Notes under the pieces: model-generated
Told to the model about the DNA's origin: nothing
What the model saw: the letters and a program-made list of their open reading frames with translations, nothing else
Databases searched by the model: none
Assembly: GCA_023396415.1 (NCBI GenBank)
Contig: JAEWWJ010000030.1
Location: 1 to 18,080 of the forward strand
Direction: 5' to 3'
Source: Bacteroidota bacterium
GTDB lineage: Bacteria; Bacteroidota; Bacteroidia; Bacteroidales; F082
Length of the DNA stretch: 18,080 bases
Shown here: piece after piece, positions 1 to 6,979 of the stretch
How positions within the stretch are numbered: position 1 is the first letter of the stretch
Layout: each line of letters opens with the position of its first letter
Program-made: the position numbers and the translations under genes

Positions 1-127
1 GGCAATGGATCAGATACCTTATGAAAAAGGCAGCTACTACATTTTTGATCGTGGATACAATGATTTTGATCGTCTTTTCCAGATCAACTTACTTCAGGCT
101 TGGTTCATTGTTCGAGCGAAGGATAAT
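1..127 (+). mobile_element. IS4-family transposase fragment (internal piece, truncated)
   Basis: The plus-strand frame beginning at base 2 reads an open stretch with the IS4-family signature FDRGYNDFDRLFQINLL followed by FIVRAKDN. In this family the DRGY aspartate is one of the catalytic DDE acidic residues, and the motif normally precedes a further 150 or so residues carrying the YREK box. Here the homology stops at about base 127 and the same frame runs on into an unrelated secreted-protein sequence, so the YREK region and the terminal inverted repeat are missing. The 5' part lies outside the window. This is a dead transposase remnant. Family assignment is from motif recognition; the junction could be an old deletion, an IS-mediated rearrangement or an assembly join. 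Confidence 0.7.
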
Positions 128-804
128 TACCTGGATTACCATTTTTGGACAAAAACAGATACTGTCTTCTATTCAAACCTTGATTCTTCATTGCTCTACT
201 TTGATTCCGGTTTTGAGGAGAACCAGTACATTGAATCCTCAAATGAACTGTGCGATTCATTAACGGCTGCGCTTTTGAATCTGGACTGGGTTTTGAAAAC
301 GACAGTTTCATCAACGAATATGGAAAAGGCCTTGGAAAGACCTACGCCTATTTTTACAGCGGACAAGGACAAGCTGTTTTATGGCTAAATATATTGTTTT
401 ACTACAAAAAGGGAGGCTTGGGGCGTGGTGTACCTTACACTTTAACCGTTGGTATTGACGTGTTTAACAATCAGGAATCGCTATTTACTGTTTTTCCAAA
501 TCCTTCCTCTTCAGTTATTACTATAAAAAATGAAACCCAATTTGACAAATTCCAATGTGCAATTGCTAATTCTCAAGGACAAATCATTTTATTGCGGCAA
601 TTGAATGCTAACGAAGAACAACTTCACATCAACCACTTGGAAAAAGGAATTTATTTTTTGCAAATCAAGTATGGAAAACGTTTAACAATCAGAAAATTCA
701 TTAAAGAAAAAAAATTAACTGCCAACAATGTGGCTACTTTTCAGCAGTTCGCTTGTAAAGCACCAGCACCTCATTTTCATCCAATCCGCCATAAAATTTG
801 TTGA
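128..804 (+). pseudogene. Remnant of a T9SS-secreted protein with C-terminal type A sorting domain
   Basis: From base 128 the frame shared with the transposase piece encodes a secreted-protein-like stretch (DYHFWTKTDTVFYSNLDSSL) up to about base 260. There the reading has to move to the other frame, open from 250 to 804, which gives FINEYGKGLGKTYAYF, then a PFPNP-like VFPNPSSSVITIKN and GIYFLQIKYGKRLTIRKFI. The last part (about 485-705) is a typical T9SS type A sorting domain, used by Bacteroidota to export proteins across the outer membrane and anchor or release them. A one-base deletion near 252-262 explains the first frame change. A run of eight A at 707-714 sits where the family normally stops; one A fewer would give an immediate TAA. 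As read, the frame runs on to 804 and overlaps the convergent glycosyltransferase gene. The N-terminus and catalytic part are gone, so the function of the parent is unknown. Confidence 0.65.
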
Positions 805-2242
805 GTTGGAGTATCCAAGGAGCTACGCTTTGGGTTTCAAACTGAAAGTTGTTTTGTTCGATCAGACCCACACATTCCACCTTTTTTAAATCCACCTTGC
901 GGCAAACAAACAGTTGAACGGCATCACTTATAAGGAGTGAATCATTTAAAAAACACAGGTTTTTGATGTGTGTATCAGTCATGTTCTGCTCCAAGTAAAA
1001 CTTTACCGGAAGGCTCTGCCAAGGATTATAAGGATTGCCCCAAGTGCAAAAAATCAAATGAATAGGCTGATTTCCATAGTTTTGATGAATATGTTTGGTG
1101 ATTTCCATTCGGCCAACACCTGCTGATTTCTGACTCAATGCCACAAGCCCGGGCAGGTTGAGCAACAGAAATAATCCTAAAACAATGTTTCCAATAAGCC
1201 TGTTCTGTTGAAACCCAATACTAACCTTTTGCAATAGCGCAAAAACGGTCATCAACAACAGAGGAAACAAAAAAATCAGAGGAAAAAGAAAGCGTTCTTC
1301 CTTGTGCGGAACAAAAGAATGGAGCACAAAAAAAGGAATTACAACCCAGAGCAAGAGGTTTTTAGGCTGCTTCACCAAAAGGGTAACAAATGAAACAATG
1401 AGCGGCACCCCTACCCAATAGCCACTGTATTGCAGCAGACTGACGAAGTAAAAATACCAAGGCGAAGTGCCAAAACCGGTGCCTTCGCTCGAAATCACAG
1501 AAGCTGCGTAGTTGTATGGTGCAAAAACTATTTCGCCATAAAACCAACTGTCAACCACAAAACCAAGCAGCAGAACAGCCAAAAATGACAACAAAAAGAT
1601 GAAGTAAAACCTCAACTTCGGCTTGTGAACAAGAAGTAACCACGCCAGCAATCCAACAACAGCAAAGCCCATTTGGTAGCGGAACAAAAACGAAAAACCC
1701 AATAAAACACCTAAGTATAAAGGGGTTTTAGCTTTCTTTTCCGGCTGAAACATCAGCGATAAGGCCAAAAGAAAAAAGATTCCCGCCCAGGTTTCCGACG
1801 AAAAACGCACCCCCAAATAAGGTATAAACCATAAAAAAAAGGTCAACGACAAATAAATGAGTCGGTTTTCTTTTCCTAAAAACAAGTGTTGGGTTGACGT
1901 GAAAAAAACCAACAACGCCAACAAAGTGCCAAAAGCCGTAAGCAAACGCAACCCAAAAGCCAAGTGATATGGATCATTAATCCCAAAGGTTTGCAGCGTT
2001 GCCATCACCCCAAATGCAATGGTAGGCTGCAAAGCCGACCGCATCTGCTCTTTAAATTCCCACGGCACGTCGGCCTCGGTATGAGTGCCGAATTTTAAAC
2101 CCGCCATCTCCACAATTTGGTATTGCTCATCGGCATGATAGTATCCATTGCTGTTCCAAGCTGTGATCACAAAGACGAAAACAGCGCATAGAAACAATAT
2201 TTTTTCAAGAAGAGAAGCAGAGGGGAGAGGTAGTTTTATCAC
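734..2242 (-). CDS. GT22-like (Alg9/PIG-B-type) integral membrane mannosyltransferase
   Basis: Predicted 502-residue polytopic inner-membrane glycosyltransferase that would use a lipid-linked sugar to build a glycan or glycolipid. The first membrane segment (about 13-29) is followed by HADEQYQ (36-42), matching the HPDE-type acidic loop of GT-C family 22. The family-typical pieces FRYQMG (187-192), VDSWFYGEIVF (230-240) and HKEERFLFP (313-321) follow in the expected order, with about ten hydrophobic segments in all and a soluble C-terminal tail. The start is a GTG at 2240-2242; an in-frame TAA lies six codons upstream and the next Met is residue 46, so this is the only sensible start. A good TTTG/TAnnTTTG promoter sits about 100 bases upstream. 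The gene stands alone, and its 3' end overlaps the decayed T9SS gene by 71 bases. Donor and acceptor cannot be read from sequence. Confidence 0.75.
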   Translation of the reverse strand: MIKLPLPSASLLEKILFLCAVFVFVITAWNSNGYYHADEQYQIVEMAGLKFGTHTEADVPWEFKEQMRSALQPTIAFGVMATLQTFGINDPYHLAFGLRLLTAFGTLLALLVFFTSTQHLFLGKENRLIYLSLTFFLWFIPYLGVRFSSETWAGIFFLLALSLMFQPEKKAKTPLYLGVLLGFSFLFRYQMGFAVVGLLAWLLLVHKPKLRFYFIFLLSFLAVLLLGFVVDSWFYGEIVFAPYNYAASVISSEGTGFGTSPWYFYFVSLLQYSGYWVGVPLIVSFVTLLVKQPKNLLLWVVIPFFVLHSFVPHKEERFLFPLIFLFPLLLMTVFALLQKVSIGFQQNRLIGNIVLGLFLLLNLPGLVALSQKSAGVGRMEITKHIHQNYGNQPIHLIFCTWGNPYNPWQSLPVKFYLEQNMTDTHIKNLCFLNDSLLISDAVQLFVCRKVDLKKVECVGLIEQNNFQFETQSVAPWILQLNKFYGGLDENEVLVLYKRTAEK

Positions 2243-2291
2243 CGGAGTTGCATTTGGTTAAACACTAAGCATTTATGCTGCAATACTTTAA

Positions 2292-2321
2292 AAATCGCTC
2301 CCTTATTTTCAAAAGCGATTT
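2292..2321. repeat. Inverted repeat in the leader of the GT22-like gene
   Basis: AAATCGCT at 2292-2299 and AGCGATTT at 2314-2321 are perfect reverse complements separated by 14 bases. They lie between the predicted promoter (2341-2371) and the GTG start, so the stem would form in the untranslated leader. It could be a weak attenuator, an operator or chance; there is no T-tract next to it. Confidence 0.35.
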
Positions 2322-2340
2322 CAATGCGTTGAACAAAAGT

Positions 2341-2371
2341 CAAAAGTACATTTTATCAAGCCGTTTCCAAA
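2341..2371 (-). promoter_or_regulatory. Predicted Bacteroidota-type promoter for the GT22-like gene
   Basis: Read on the minus strand, TTTG (2371-2368) is followed after 19 bases by TACTTTTG (2348-2341). This fits the Bacteroidota primary sigma consensus TTTG-N19/20-TAnnTTTG at both boxes and in spacing, and is the best promoter match in the window. Transcription would start near 2335, leaving a leader of about 90 bases. The -33 box lies inside the U-tract region of the upstream ackA terminator. Confidence 0.55.
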
Positions 2372-2415
2372 ACAAAAAGAGAACATCCACGCCATAAACG
2401 TGAAAAGTTCTCTTT
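2368..2415 (-). terminator. Rho-independent terminator after ackA
   Basis: On the minus strand AAAGAGAAC (2415-2407) pairs perfectly with GTTCTCTTT (2384-2376), followed by a T-rich tail down to about 2368. The loop contains a second small stem, CACG (2402-2399) with CGTG (2391-2388). It lies about 50 bases after the ackA stop and closes the pta operon. Confidence 0.7.
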
Positions 2416-2465
2416 CGGTCGAAACTACAATAGTTACCTAAATTTAAGGTATGGGTCTCAAAACC

Positions 2466-3686
2466 TTAGTCTGCCATCCTTTGTGAGAAGTCTTCGAAAA
2501 TTTCGTAGGTATCAGAAGCAATCATCAGCTCTTCATCGGTTGGAACAATGATTACTTTCACCTTTGATTCGGGAGTGCTGATCAGCAGCTCTTTTCCTCT
2601 CGAGTTCATGGAAAGTTTTTCGTCAATTTGCACACCTAAAAAGCCCAGATCGTCTAAGGAACGGGTTCGCGTATTGGTATCATTTTCGCCGATGCCGCCT
2701 GTAAACACAATCAAATCAACACCGCCCATGGCCGCAGCAAAAGCCCCTATATATTTTCTAACGCGGTATTGGTACATTTCCAAAGCTATTTTGGCACGTT
2801 CGTTTCCGCCATTGGCGGCAATCTCAATGTCGCGCATATCCGACGAAACGCCCGAAATTCCTAACATTCCAGAGAATTTATTCACCAAAGTGCTGGTGTT
2901 TTGAATGCTTGTTTCTTCTTTATCAGCAATATAGAGTAAGGCTCCTATATCAAGGTCGCCGGCGCGCGTACCCATGATAAGTCCTTCGATGGGCGTCATA
3001 CCCATTGTTGTATCTACCGACTCACCATTTTTGATGGCGGCCATCGAAGCTCCATTGCCCAAATGGCAGGTTATAATCTTTTGCTGATGGAAATCGAGAC
3101 CTAAAATTTCACAGGCTCTTTGAGAAACGTATTTATGACTGGTGCCATGAAAACCATACCTTCTGATGCGGTATTTTTCGTACAAAGAGTAAGGGATTCC
3201 ATACAAATAAGCCTTAGGTGGCATGGTTTGATGAAAAGCGGTATCAAAAACACCCACTTGGATGACTTCGGGCAACAGTTCTTTCATGGCATAAATACCT
3301 TTAAGATTGGGTGGATTGTGCAAAGGAGCCAACTCGATGCACTCCTCTAAAGCGCTGATTACCTCGTCGTTGATATAAACGCTGCCACTGAATTTTTCGC
3401 CGGCGTGAACCACGCGATGACCCACGGCATCAATTTCATTCAGCGATTGAAGGCTACCGTATTTCTTGCTCACCAAGATTCCCAATAAAAACTCAATTCC
3501 TGATTGGTGATCAAGAATTTCGCCCTCAATTTTGGCTTCAATGCCGTCGTTTCTTTTGTGTTTAATGGATGCGCCTTTAAGACCGATTTTGTCCACCAAG
3601 CCTTTGGCCAAAACATTTTTCGATGGCATCTCAAAAAGCTGGTACTTAATAGAAGAACTTCCACAGTTTAAAACTATAATTTTCAT
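2466..3686 (-). CDS. ackA: Acetate kinase
   Basis: Cytoplasmic enzyme converting acetyl phosphate and ADP to acetate and ATP, the substrate-level phosphorylation step of acetate fermentation; it also runs in reverse for acetate activation. At 406 residues it is full length. The N-terminus MKIIVLNCGSSSIKYQLFEM is the classic acetate kinase opening. The residues used in catalysis in the Methanosarcina enzyme are present at the same numbers: Asn7, Arg91 (HRVVHAG), Asp148 (VFDTAFH), His180 (GFHGTSHK) and Arg241 (MGTRAGDLD). The GGIGEN nucleotide-site motif is near the C-terminus. It is the last gene of a pta, dehydrogenase, ackA operon, 60 bases after the dehydrogenase stop with no clear promoter of its own, and is followed by a hairpin terminator. 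The ATG at 3686 is the only start that keeps the conserved N-terminus. Confidence 0.97.
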   Translation of the reverse strand: MKIIVLNCGSSSIKYQLFEMPSKNVLAKGLVDKIGLKGASIKHKRNDGIEAKIEGEILDHQSGIEFLLGILVSKKYGSLQSLNEIDAVGHRVVHAGEKFSGSVYINDEVISALEECIELAPLHNPPNLKGIYAMKELLPEVIQVGVFDTAFHQTMPPKAYLYGIPYSLYEKYRIRRYGFHGTSHKYVSQRACEILGLDFHQQKIITCHLGNGASMAAIKNGESVDTTMGMTPIEGLIMGTRAGDLDIGALLYIADKEETSIQNTSTLVNKFSGMLGISGVSSDMRDIEIAANGGNERAKIALEMYQYRVRKYIGAFAAAMGGVDLIVFTGGIGENDTNTRTRSLDDLGFLGVQIDEKLSMNSRGKELLISTPESKVKVIIVPTDEELMIASDTYEIFEDFSQRMAD

Positions 3687-3746
3687 TTCTTTGATTGTTT
3701 AATGTTGTAACGAAGTGAGAAAAGATCAAAACTTTTTTTGCCGGTA

Positions 3747-4706
3747 TTATTTAATAACAGCGCATGTAACTGTCTGATCTACTGCACGTCCTCCCTTGTA
3801 GTTATAAAATCCTTTACCCGAAATACGTCCCAAATAGTTGGCCCTCACCAAACGTTTAATGATGGGTGATGGTTTGTATTGCTTGTCGCCAAACTCCAAG
3901 TACAGGTTGTCCATATATTTCAACACTTTGTCAAGCCCAATACGGTCGGCCATTTCAAAAGGACCAAAAAGATAGCCCGATTCGCGCATGGCCATATCAA
4001 TATCGCTCACCGATGCTACGCCTTCCATTAAAATTTCGCAGGCTTCGTTGATGGTGGTCACCAACATTCGTGTAACGATATTTCCCGGCGATTCATTCAA
4101 ACGGATGATTTTTTTATTGATCATACCAGCAAACTTCACCACTTGTTCAAAAGCCTCATCTGACGAACTGATACCTTTAACTACCTCAATCACATTGCTT
4201 TTATGGATTGGGAGAATAAAATGGATTCCGATTCCACGTTCGGGATGCTTCAAAACAGAAGACAAATCGGAAATCATCAAGGTAACGATGTTGGACGAGA
4301 TAATGGCATCTGGACGCACCACGGCTTCAATGTTACGGAAAATCTCTTTCCTAATTTCAATACTGGTTCCTTTTTTGCGCGAGCTGATGGACTCAATCAC
4401 GAGGTCACAGTCGGCAAAATCGGCATAATCGGTTGTGCCTTTGATGCGGCTCAAGATGGCGCGTTTTTCACCCGGGGTAAGTCCCCAATGGTTGATGGTT
4501 TCATCTAATGAGGCGTCTATTCCTTCAAATGCAGCCTTCAACCGGTCTTCGTCGAGGTCAAGAAAAACAACATCAATTCCGTTTTCACTGATGTAGCGTG
4601 TAATTTCTTGGCCCACTGCGCCACAGCCTACTACACCCACTTTTTGTATCATTCCTTTCGTTTTGGGACGTTTACCCAAGCTGAAATCTTCAAGTGTTTC
4701 GATCAT
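3747..4706 (-). CDS. 3-hydroxyacyl-CoA dehydrogenase-like protein with altered active site
   Basis: Protein of 319 residues with the two-domain fold of 3-hydroxyacyl/3-hydroxybutyryl-CoA dehydrogenases, which use NAD(H) to interconvert 3-hydroxyacyl-CoA and 3-ketoacyl-CoA. The Rossmann GxGxxG is G27-C-G-A-V-G32, with Asp50/Asp52 ending beta-2 as in NAD-using members. The C-terminal helical domain has GPFEMADRIGLD and the closing GKGFYNY. Aligning by spacing to human HADH (Ser137, His158, Glu170, Asn208), the His-Glu dyad is kept (His162, Glu174), but the Ser position is Val141 and the Asn position is Thr212. An 18-residue extension precedes the Rossmann fold; Met19 is an alternative start. 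It sits between pta and ackA, 82 bases after pta. It may have a shifted substrate, slow activity or a regulatory NADH/acyl-CoA-sensing role. The fold is secure; the reaction is not. Confidence 0.85.
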   Translation of the reverse strand: MIETLEDFSLGKRPKTKGMIQKVGVVGCGAVGQEITRYISENGIDVVFLDLDEDRLKAAFEGIDASLDETINHWGLTPGEKRAILSRIKGTTDYADFADCDLVIESISSRKKGTSIEIRKEIFRNIEAVVRPDAIISSNIVTLMISDLSSVLKHPERGIGIHFILPIHKSNVIEVVKGISSSDEAFEQVVKFAGMINKKIIRLNESPGNIVTRMLVTTINEACEILMEGVASVSDIDMAMRESGYLFGPFEMADRIGLDKVLKYMDNLYLEFGDKQYKPSPIIKRLVRANYLGRISGKGFYNYKGGRAVDQTVTCAVIK

Positions 4707-4788
4707 ATTATTGTATATTTTCGTTTGTTTATTAAGTCTTTTTTATGGTTTTTTGGTGTTGACATGATGCGGTCAATACTAAAATTTT

Positions 4789-5793
4789 CTATTTCATTCC
4801 CTTGGCCTGGTTCACTGTAATGGCGACAAGATTCACGATGTCTTCCACCGAGCAACCGCGCGAAAGATCGTTGATGGGCGCTGCCATACCTTGCAACACG
4901 GGACCGATAGCCTCGGCATTGGCCAATCGCTGCACCAGTTTATAGGCTATATTTCCAGACTCTAAAGATGGGAACACCAGCACATTGGCTTTTCCGGCAA
5001 TGGCCGAGCCAGAGGCTTTTTTCAGTCCGATGGCTTCAACAATAGCTGCGTCAGCTTGTAATTCACCATCAATCAATAAGTTAGGATCCATTATTTTTGC
5101 TAATTCAGTAGCTTCAATCACTTTGGAGGCTTTCTCGTGCTTTGCGCTCCTTTTGGTAGAAAAGCTCAGCATAGCCACACGCGGCTCTATACCGGCAATA
5201 TTTTTAGCTGTTTGGGCCGAGGCTACAGCAATTTCAGCAAGCTCTTTCACACTGGGGTCGGGGTTCACGGCACAATCGGCAAACACTAAAATTCCCTCAT
5301 CTCCATAGGCAGAATTGGGCACGATCATGATAAAGGCCCCGGAAACAGCACTGAAACCGGGTTGTGTTTTCACAATCTGAAATGCCGGGCGCAACACATC
5401 GCCTGTAGAATTATTGGCTCCGGCCACCTCGCCGTCGGCATCGCCATTTTTGATGAGCAGCACGGCCAAATACAAAGGATCTTCAACCAGCTTGAGGGCT
5501 TGGTCGGGAGTTAAACCTTTTGATTTGCGCAGGTCAAAAAGTAGATCAGCAAAAAACTGTTTGCGCTCATGGTCAACCGGGTCAATCAATGTGGCCTTGT
5601 GGATGTGTTTAAGATCCCAATGTATGGCATTTTGTTTCATTTCAGAAACATTCCCTAAAAGGATGATCTCAGCGAGCTCCTCTTCGAGGATGATATCGGC
5701 GGCCCGCATGGTACGCTCTTCCGAACCTTCGGGCAACACGATGCACTTATGGCTACCTCTGGCTCTTTCACGGATGGTTTGAATAAGATTCAT
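4789..5793 (-). CDS. pta: Phosphate acetyltransferase
   Basis: Cytoplasmic enzyme converting acetyl-CoA and phosphate to acetyl phosphate and CoA, feeding acetate kinase two genes downstream. The 334-residue length fits the short form (catalytic PTA_PTB domain only, without the N-terminal DRTGG-type region of the E. coli enzyme). Recognisable blocks are VLPEGSEERT near the start, GDADGEVAGANNSTGDVLRP in the middle, then FADCAVNPDPS, SFSTKRSAKHEK, and DGELQADAA with a C-terminal GMAAPINDLSRGCSVEDI. Many relatives read STKGSAKH, so the Arg is a small variation. It is the first gene of the operon; a candidate TAATTTTG -7 box lies about 35 bases upstream of the ATG at 5793. It is divergent from the DUF4271-hemD operon. 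Confidence 0.96.
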   Translation of the reverse strand: MNLIQTIRERARGSHKCIVLPEGSEERTMRAADIILEEELAEIILLGNVSEMKQNAIHWDLKHIHKATLIDPVDHERKQFFADLLFDLRKSKGLTPDQALKLVEDPLYLAVLLIKNGDADGEVAGANNSTGDVLRPAFQIVKTQPGFSAVSGAFIMIVPNSAYGDEGILVFADCAVNPDPSVKELAEIAVASAQTAKNIAGIEPRVAMLSFSTKRSAKHEKASKVIEATELAKIMDPNLLIDGELQADAAIVEAIGLKKASGSAIAGKANVLVFPSLESGNIAYKLVQRLANAEAIGPVLQGMAAPINDLSRGCSVEDIVNLVAITVNQAKGMK

Positions 5794-5827
5794 GATTGAT
5801 GAACAATGTAAGGTAAAATTTCGAGTG

Positions 5828-5835
5828 CAAAATTA
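5828..5835 (-). promoter_or_regulatory. Candidate -7 element for the pta operon
   Basis: Minus-strand TAATTTTG matches the Bacteroidota -7 consensus TAnnTTTG and lies 35 bases upstream of the pta ATG, which would give a leader of under 30 bases. I see no good TTTG -33 box at the usual spacing, so the call rests on one box and position. Confidence 0.4.
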
Positions 5836-5956
5836 CCGCTTTTTTCTGAGAGGAGAAGCCTCAAGGCCGTTCGTAACTATCCATCTGAAACAGTGCTATT
5901 TAACTATATATCAGTTATTTATAACATTAATCTTCTTTATAATGAATATAAATTAC

Positions 5957-5964
5957 TACTTTTG
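5957..5964 (+). promoter_or_regulatory. Candidate -7 element for the DUF4271-hemD operon
   Basis: TACTTTTG matches TAnnTTTG on the plus strand. It is 18 bases upstream of the ATG at 5982, so a transcript starting about seven bases downstream would have a leader of roughly ten bases. This supports ATG 5982 rather than TTG 5973 as the start. The -33 region (CTTTA near 5935) is a weak match. Confidence 0.42.
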
Positions 5965-5981
5965 CATACTTTTTGAAAAAC

Positions 5982-6866
5982 ATGTACGACACAACGCCCG
6001 AAAGCCTGCCTTTTTTTAACGAAAGTCTCCTAAAAATGAAGGAGATTTCGGTGGTAGCTCCCTACCAAAAAGAGCTATTCGCTTTGGACAACGACAGTCT
6101 TACAGCGCAGTGTTTTATGCCGCAAAAGATGGTGAAAGCAAGGTTCGTAACGGCGTTGCAGCCCCCAAAAATCATGCGTGAAAAAACCATTCAGAGCAAA
6201 ACATCGTCGAATGAAGTTATGATTGGAATGTTGCCTTTTGCCATTTTTGCCATCGTTGTTTTCACTAAGGCGATGTATCCGCGGCGGTTTTTTCAAATGA
6301 TTAAGGCTTCGTTCAGCAACAGTGCGCAATGGCTTCTTTTGCATGAATGGTATCCGCTCAACAACGGCCTTAGCTATTTGTATTCGGGACTCTATTTTTT
6401 GAGCTATACTTTGTTGCTTCGCTCTATTGGGGGCCACTTTGGCTCTGCTCCGGCCATCACCGGAAATGAATGGATTGACTTGTTGATCATTTTTGGAGCT
6501 GTAGGAGTCGTTATCGTTGGAAAATATCTCACCATTTTGATGCTTGCCCTTATTTTTGATGTAAAAGATAGTGGCGAACGCTACCTTACCACTCAAATCA
6601 CTTTTTCACTTCTCACGGTTTTGTTACTGGTTCCATTGTTGCTGATTTTAGAATTTCAAGACAATGATTTTGTGTTTTTTATGAGTCTAACTTTGTTGGG
6701 ACTACTTCATCTGATACGTATTTCAAGAAGTTTTGCTGTGGGTTTAGCCGAGCGTTCGTTCAATTTATTCTATTTATTTTTGTATCTTTGCACGCTTGAA
6801 ATCGTACCACTTTTAGTTTTGCTAAAAACAGTTTTAATACTATCCAATGGAGAAGCTTTTGGTTAA
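5982..6866 (+). CDS. DUF4271 family integral membrane protein
   Basis: Protein of 294 residues, conserved in Bacteroidota and of unknown function. A soluble N-terminal part (about 1-78) is followed by roughly six to seven hydrophobic segments (near 80-98, 130-147, 164-192, 205-223, 230-246 and 262-288). The C-terminal LYLCTLEIVPLLVLLK (267-282) is the hallmark of the DUF4271 family. An in-frame TTG lies three codons upstream at 5973, but ATG 5982 fits the -7 box better. Two bases after its stop begins a 36-codon ORF that overlaps the hemD start, so the three form one transcription unit. In my recollection DUF4271 commonly neighbours hemD in Bacteroidota; whether it acts in tetrapyrrole metabolism is not established. 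Confidence 0.82.
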   Translation: MYDTTPESLPFFNESLLKMKEISVVAPYQKELFALDNDSLTAQCFMPQKMVKARFVTALQPPKIMREKTIQSKTSSNEVMIGMLPFAIFAIVVFTKAMYPRRFFQMIKASFSNSAQWLLLHEWYPLNNGLSYLYSGLYFLSYTLLLRSIGGHFGSAPAITGNEWIDLLIIFGAVGVVIVGKYLTILMLALIFDVKDSGERYLTTQITFSLLTVLLLVPLLLILEFQDNDFVFFMSLTLLGLLHLIRISRSFAVGLAERSFNLFYLFLYLCTLEIVPLLVLLKTVLILSNGEAFG

Positions 6867-6868
6867 TA

Positions 6869-6979
6869 ATGAAGAACTTAGATTCATTTTTTCAAAAAAC
6901 CTTAACCGCTGAACTGCACATACTAACCATTTGTCGTGAATGCGCTAACACCATAACCGAAGATAAACACCTAACGTGA
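6869..6979 (+). CDS. Small ORF (36 aa) coupled to hemD
   Basis: An ATG two bases after the DUF4271 stop opens a 36-codon frame (MKNLDSFFQKTLTAELHILT, then ICRECANTITEDKHLT). Its TGA shares its last base with the hemD ATG (TGATG). It therefore fills the gap between the two larger genes almost exactly, the geometry of translationally coupled operon genes. There is no signal peptide or membrane segment; a CxxC (CREC) is present near residues 22-25. I recognise no family. It may be a real small protein, a leader peptide that couples translation into hemD, or a chance frame in an AT-rich gap. Confidence 0.4.
   Translation: MKNLDSFFQKTLTAELHILTICRECANTITEDKHLT

Noticed and set aside
3988..4428. 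146-codon plus-strand ORF opposite the 3-hydroxyacyl-CoA dehydrogenase-like gene
   Set aside because: Shadow of a well-supported gene; no motif, no promoter and no neighbour that would explain it.
5973..5981. TTG start three codons upstream for the DUF4271 protein
   Set aside because: ATG 5982 is a better start codon and fits a transcript starting just after the -7 box at 5957-5964.
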